From NCBI GenBank assembly GCA_009760855.2, contig WPIO01000005.1, forward strand, positions 2,719,501 through 2,783,500: 64,000 bases of DNA. Direction: 5' to 3'. Each line of letters begins with the position of its first letter. Position 1 is the first letter of the stretch. Made by a program: the position numbers and the translations under genes. The notes under the pieces are model-generated. The model saw only the letters and a list, made by a program, of their open reading frames with translations, was not told the DNA's origin and did no database searches. Positions 59,041-64,000 of this stretch are shown here, piece by piece. Source of the stretch: Cristatella mucedo. Its lineage: Eukaryota > Bryozoa > Phylactolaemata > Cristatellidae.

Positions 59041-61254
59041 TATTCGATAGGTATTTTAAATATTTAGTGGCTGGCCAGTACGATCTACGTCTTCTCACAG
59101 ACGGCTAAATTCTTGCGATTGGCTAAATGAAAAGCATAATAAAACATATTAGACTCCCATTAATGCTCAATGCTAGGGCCTATTGGCCAGCATGTGGCAA
59201 CACATCGGTAGTAGCTACTCTTGCTCCCCTCCACTCATTCCAACCTCGACTGTGCGAGCACACGTACACGGAGCCCGACGGTCGGTAGGCAGCCGAACCA
59301 TGAAGAACTCTTCGAATTTAGGCCAATCCCATTTTACTGAAAGCAAGCCTCTCTGAACCGGTAAGATAACACAAAGCTCATGCACAGCAGTAATGTTGTA
59401 TGGAATTAACAAGACAATCTTTACACTGCACTTTCGATTGGTAGTCACTGCTTTCATTGGACGCTTCACTCAGGCCGATTGTTGCACGTCCGATCTGATG
59501 GTTCCATTTATTCCTCATCTATTTACTGCTGTTCTTTTCATCTTACGCCACAGTTCAGCAAGAGCTCAGCCAGTTTTTACCCATACCGACTCCTCGTGGC
59601 AACAGTTTCTTCCGGAAACTGGGTCGCCTCTCTTTCAAGCCGTATTTCTCCTGACTGCTTACCAACCACTCTCTAACCACATCTAATTGGTCTAGTGGAT
59701 TATTCCCCAACCTATAATGTAGAACCACCTTGTTTACTTGCTACCTTTGCTTGTAAGGTGTACATGGCTAAGCATGGTGCCTCAGTCTCTAACCAACTGC
59801 TGTAACTGGGCTCCATTCAAAACATTTGACTGTGTCTGTTAGAGTCACGTCAATTGAATTTCTGATCAAGGCCGCACTCTAGGAAAGCAGTAAAGCGTTC
59901 GCTGAGTAAATAAAGAAGTGTATTTCCTGCATGTAATTGGTAAAAATAATAACAATACGCCTGATAAAACGCCCTCAGAGAACTCTATCTCTTTCTAGGT
60001 GCTTCACATTTGCTGCAAAGGAAACACGATCGAATGCTGAGTGGCATCCTGCTCGATAAACAACATGAATAACACGGTTAGGGGTGACATGCACAGGGTC
60101 AGCATGAAAGTGTGGTTAGTAGCAGTATGCACAGTTTCAGCATGCATACCCATGTGAATGATGAATCAGGGACCCACATAGTGCTGTCCTAAATAGGTGT
60201 GATTTTAAGTTCTTTTTAAATGTGGTCCAATCGGCGGTTGTCGTGACACAAGTTATGAGTAAGTTCCAGCTTAGGGATCATACTAACTAAATGCACGGTC
60301 TCCAAAGGATTTGAGGTTTGTACGAGGTATAGGTAAACAGTTAGTTTCCGAAAACCTGGTGCTACGATGTCTGGCCTGTTGAGGCAGTAGATCTGATAAG
60401 GTAGGCTGAAGCCAACGAATGAAAGGACCTAAAAGTGAGCGACAAAACCTTGAAGTCGATCCCTTGCTTGACTGGTAGCCAGTGCAGGTCGGCGAGAAGT
60501 GGTGTGATGTGGCAACTGTGACGCTCACGACACACATGCCTAGCTGCAGAGTTTGTACTGGCTTTAAGTGCCTGATTGCACATGTCGGTAGGCCAGCAAG
60601 CAGTGAATTACAGAAGTCAGGATGGGATGTCACAGATACATGGATTCAACTGAGTCTCATTCGCATAGAAGTGAAAGCTGAGATTGTGTTGGCAATCACA
60701 TCGGCAAGAGTGACGGTGTAAGCCTTGAAAAGAACCGGACCTAGAACGAAGCACTGAGGTACCCCATCGTTCAGAGATACCTAGGATGATCTTTGTCAAT
60801 TTACATCAATACTCTGGAGTCTCCCACAGAGATAGGACCTGAACCATTGCAGAGCAGTGCCAGTGATGCCCAGGCGAGATGAGAGGCGCTCAAGAAGGAC
60901 TTGGTGATCGATAGAATCAAAAGCTGCCAATAGATAGAGAAAAACTAGCAGGAATGTTCTACCCATGTCAGCATTCCTAAGTAGGTCATTGTACACACTA
61001 AGTAATGCTGATTCTGTGGATTTATTACCTCTAAAGCCAGACTGGAACTTACTAGCAAGGTTTGAAGTTTTAATAGAAGGAATTAGCTGGTCTGCCACGA
61101 CTTGTTGCAGTGTATTTGAAAGGAATGGTAGAAGAGAGACCGGGCTGTAGCTTCTCAAGTTCTCTTGGTCCGCCTGACTACAGCTTTCTTGAAAGGTACT
61201 GGGACATGACATGAGGCTGATGACATATATATGATGTTACTTATCCATGGCCAT

Positions 61255-61810
61255 TAAAAACGTTGTCGCTCACTTTTAGGTCATTGTCGTGACCGAGTCT
61301 TCTCTCTCGGTCACGACTCAGTCATTCTTCGGTTCCAGCCTATCTCTCAGATCTACTTCCCCACCAGGCCGAGCATCGTACCACCTGCTATTCGGAATCC
61401 AACAGTTTACCAATACCTAGAACTGACCTCAAATCCTTTGGAGACCATGCATTTAGTTCGTATGCTCCCAAAGTCTGGAACTCACTTCCGCCTTGCGTCA
61501 CAACATCCCCTGACTTGACCACATTCAAAAAGAACTTAAAACACTCCTATTTAGGACAGCATTTAGTGGGTTCCTGTGATTCATCTGTCATGTGCTTATG
61601 GGTGCTGACACTGTGCATGCTGCCACTAATCACACTTGCATGCTGACCCTGTGCATGTCACCCTAACCATGTTATTCATGTTGCTTATCAAGCATGATAT
61701 TACTTACCATTCTAACGTGTTTCCCTTTACATCAAATGTAAAGCACCTTGGAAGAGATTGAGTTCTCTGAGGGTGCTTTATCAAGTGCATTATTACTATT
61801 ATTATTGTTG
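61255..61810 (+). mobile_element. L2/CR1-like LINE 3' copy nested in the opposite-strand LINE
   Basis: Starts at GTTGTCGCTCACTTTTAGG (corresponding to 'LSLTF') and carries the C-terminal landmarks, full 3' UTR (GTGCATGCTGCCACTAATCA) and a TTATTACTATTATTATTGTT tail. Host LINE sequence flanks it. It contains a 36-bp palindromic insertion at 61286-61321. Confidence 0.88.
61286..61321. repeat. Perfect 12-bp inverted repeat inserted in a LINE
   Basis: GTCGTGACCGAG, an 8-nt loop TCTTCTCT, then CTCGGTCACGAC. It is absent from the colinear place in other copies (46068, 3625). It is flanked by TCATT on both sides (61281-61285 and 61322-61326), like a target-site duplication. Confidence 0.8.
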
Positions 61811-63604
61811 TGGCAGCAGCAGATCCATGCAACGTAGCAGCTGGACAGTAGGAATAGGGTTCAAAGGACTAGTTGTCCTCTTCGATTGAGATATGAACTT
61901 CATGACGAGATCACCAGTGACATGTTTGAATCTAGACATTGAGGTGCTGCAAGGAATCGAGAGACAGGATTAAAGTGGGGATGCTTCCATCGCAGGGATG
62001 GGCTACCTTGTCTTGTCTATCTCGTTGACCAAAATGCGAGGGAAGCGATCAGCTAGATCATAAGGATTATCAGGTAAGGAGCAGGGAGCACTTGAGGACA
62101 TCTGCATTTTTGGATTGTGCATCTCTGATTCAACATTATTTTGATAGAAGCTAGACTTGGCCTTTGCTAGGATCGATTGGTACGACCTAAAGTAGTTCTC
62201 ATATGTCTGTCGATGGACAATCAGTCCTGATCTTTTTTATGCCTTTTTTCAAGCTTGTGCTTAGTAGACCTAGCTAGTTTAATGTCTGTGGTAACCATAG
62301 GTCGTCTGGGCGAGGGCGCACAGTGCTCATAGTCTGAGGTGCAAACACGTCAAGCATGTCGGCTAGTGTCGTGTTGTAGCTATCTACCAATGATGACAGA
62401 TCGGAGGAGGGACTGGTTAGCAGAGGCGAGGCAGACGTTTTCGCACGGACAGCATCGATGTCAAGGATCTTGAGGTTTCGCGATTCACAGGTGACTTTAG
62501 AGGAGGAGGAGGGCACACATTGTAGATTAAATGGGATCTGCATGTGGTCAGATAAGCAGGATTTGATAATAAGTGGTGATGAAAAAGTGAAGTTGTATGA
62601 GAAATTTCGGTCGAGCGTGTGACCCTTGTTGTGAGTAGCACCACTCACATGAGCCACAAGAGACAATGAGTCAGTCAATGCACGAAATTTAGTGCTACAG
62701 GCGTCAGGTAAGTTATCAAAGTGAATGTTGAAAATACCCAAAACGATGAAGGATCAATTTCTTGCATACAGAATCAAAATGGGATCGGATAAATCTGAGA
62801 TAAAGGAGGATTTGGTACCTGGTGGGCGATGGACTACTCCCACCATCAGTAGCTTGTTTTCGGGTGAAATCAAGACAGTCGATTCAAAAGACTACTTTGA
62901 GAGGAATGCAAATGGACTAAAGTTTAATTTCGAGCCCACAATAACAGCAACTCCACCTCCAGCTTTGATTAATCTAGGGGGTGTGAAGGAATGAGATACA
63001 AGTCGGGGTAGGATCTTTAATTGTCGGGCAGTTTATTTATTTAAGCCAAGTTTCAGTCAAGGCAAGCTGGCCGAGATCATTTTCAGAAATAAGGTTGCTT
63101 ATTACTAGAGGTTTATTGCACATTGACTTAGGATTCCAAAGGCAAGCGTGAAGTTGGGTTGCCGGAGTTATAACTGGCCTGATGGCCACTGAGTTGGACA
63201 AATTCAAAGTGAAGCTTGTGAGTGAGCGTGCTGAGCGGTTTGAGACAATGCCAGAAATACCAAAGGAGCTGGTACTCAGATCACAGTTCCCGCTTCTAAA
63301 CGATCGGCGTCTAAGCTGGAAGCTCCGGCCACTGTTTTACTGATACTGTAATGCGAATTTACTGGCCGGCCCAGCTGAAGGGTTGGTTATAACAAGCAGG
63401 TTATTCTTCATCCCCGTGTAAAAAGGGTGAAAACCACTATTATTCTTTTACTGCTACGCAATTAAAGCTGCTAACGCAAATGAACTTTTCTTTATCCGTG
63501 AAGTCCAGCCTATAAACGGGAAAAGGATAAATTTGCTGCACAAGATGAAATTACGACCGATAGCAAAGACTCAGCTTGTGCTGAGCGAACTACAAGAAGC
63601 TTAC

Positions 63605-63700
63605 ATGGCTGACTTCAGGCAAATTTGATACGACGGCAACCAGCAGCCAACCAGACTTGTTCCCAGAAGCCCCAGTGACAGAACAAGCAACCATATGGAC
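63605..63700 (-). CDS. SLC18B1: SLC18B1-like MFS transporter (gene 1), TM10 exon
   Basis: A 96-nt exon too short to stand out as an ORF. The minus-strand acceptor TTCTATTTTAAG precedes a split codon (AA|G), then 'SIWLLVLSLGLLGTSLVGCW' and 'LPSYQICLKSA', ending AT at donor GTAAGC. The vertebrate equivalent is SQLWLLVLILVVSGLSAG...IPTFPEILSCA (TM10 and cytosolic loop). Phase is 1 nt in and 2 nt out, compatible with both neighbours: AA+G upstream and AT+C with the exon at 55527. The FP dipeptide of the family reads SY here, a notable change in an otherwise good match. Confidence 0.86.
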
Positions 63701-63840
63701 CTTAAAATAGAATTGCAAGTGAAGCGAAAATCGACGTCAATAATAAGCGGCCGTGACCGGCTCAGCAGTCAGTGTGCCTCAGAGAACTGATCTCAGGCTA
63801 CATATCAGCTGCTTTAGCTCCTGGCCTTTCTTTTACTCAC

Positions 63841-63941
63841 TTGGAAAGAAACGTCAAAAGAGGAGTGGGTCCGAAAAGCAGTAGACTCACAGTAGCTAAC
63901 GTCCACCCTCCGATGGTAAGAAACTTTAGTCGGTCGCCCAT
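63841..63941 (-). CDS. SLC18B1: SLC18B1-like MFS transporter (gene 1), TM9 exon (gene continues right)
   Basis: A 101-nt exon with minus-strand acceptor TTTGCCTTTGTTAG and donor TCCAA|GTGAGT. It encodes 'MGDRLKFLTIGGWTLATVSL' and 'LLFGPTPLLTFLS', with two nucleotides left over. The family segment is LSDKRxxxRKWLLxxGNLITAGCYMLLGPxP (the MFS motif-A-like loop 8-9 and TM9); 'GDR' replaces 'SDK'. It starts in phase 0. Earlier exons (TM1-8) must lie right of 64000. The intron to the next exon is 140 bp. No stop or frameshift. Confidence 0.86.
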
Positions 63942-64000
63942 CTAACAAAGGCAAAGCATATGCATCTTTTACAGGAAATCCTTAATATAGTCTAATAGAG

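Larger units (their letters stand above)
51425..59690. repeat. Segmental duplication, unit B
   Basis: Head-to-tail neighbour of unit A, with the junction near 51425. It holds the intact gene 1 exon (55359-55527). It is interrupted by a minus-strand LINE (55950-58925), which begins exactly where colinearity with unit A breaks. Colinearity resumes at 58925 on the far side, showing the LINE entered after duplication. Confidence 0.85.
59945..63200 (-). mobile_element. L2/CR1-like LINE, most complete copy (endonuclease to 3' end)
   Basis: The 3' tail is at 59945. Reading leftward, the C-terminal block is at 60283-60633 ('PRTNLKSFGDRAFS'). The RT is at 60796-61212 ('VSLLPFLSNTLQQVVADQL', 'SGFRGNKSTESALLSV', 'FLYLLAAFDSIDHQVLLERL', 'GITGTALQWFRSYLCGR'). 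The linker is at 62040-62500 and the APE endonuclease at 62500-63100 ('DSLSLVAHVSGATHNKGHTL', 'FNIHFDNLPDACSTKF', 'HRPPGT', 'LALTETWLK'). The GDFN-type Asp is Ile here. Frameshifts and stops occur. A plus-strand copy is nested at 61255-61810. It lies in gene 1's large intron. Confidence 0.9.

Noticed and set aside
62725-62994. Plus-strand 89-codon ORF
   Set aside because: It is antisense to the endonuclease domain of the minus-strand LINE.

Overview
The window is animal nuclear DNA. It is gene-poor, intron-rich and full of decayed transposable elements. No bacterial, organellar or rRNA genes are seen. The retroelement mix (L2/CR1-like LINEs with ATT tails, an R2/NeSL-like RLE retrotransposon, Gypsy remnants, tRNA-derived SINEs and one SPIN-like hAT MITE) suggests an invertebrate metazoan. 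A lophotrochozoan such as a flatworm or mollusc is my guess; the species is not determinable from this sequence.

The only convincing host genes are two head-to-tail, minus-strand paralogues of the MFS transporter SLC18B1. Almost none of their exons stand out as long ORFs. Gene 1 enters from the right with C-terminal-half exons at 63841-63941, 63605-63700 and 55359-55527. Gene 2 begins at 29077 with N-terminal-half exons at 28817-29077, 28557-28652, 20797-20870 and 9918-10065, and leaves the window on the left. All visible exons have good splice sites and compatible phases.

Layout: 1-2.5 kb has no recognisable content. 2.5-9.2 kb holds SINEs, a degraded minus-strand Gypsy element and a 40-bp purine minisatellite. 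10.1-20.8 kb is gene 2 intron 3, filled by a minus-strand L2-like LINE (10.6-13.7 kb) and an R2/NeSL-like element (about 14-20.7 kb) split by a plus-strand L2. 20.9-28.6 kb is intron 2, with a TTTAGGG array, homopolymer runs and microsatellites. 28.4-29.3 kb carries exons 1 and 2 and sits between two complementary parts of one LINE copy. 30.4-41 kb is LINE debris plus a CpG-rich block.

42-59.7 kb is an old tandem segmental duplication: unit A about 41985-51425, unit B about 51425-59690. Unit B carries the intact gene 1 exon. Unit A carries a frameshifted, stop-containing copy of it (49152-49319). The units differ mainly by later LINE insertions. A SPIN-like MITE with an imperfect 8-bp target duplication lies inside the unit B LINE. 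59.9-63.4 kb is the most complete L2-like LINE, with a second LINE nested in it.
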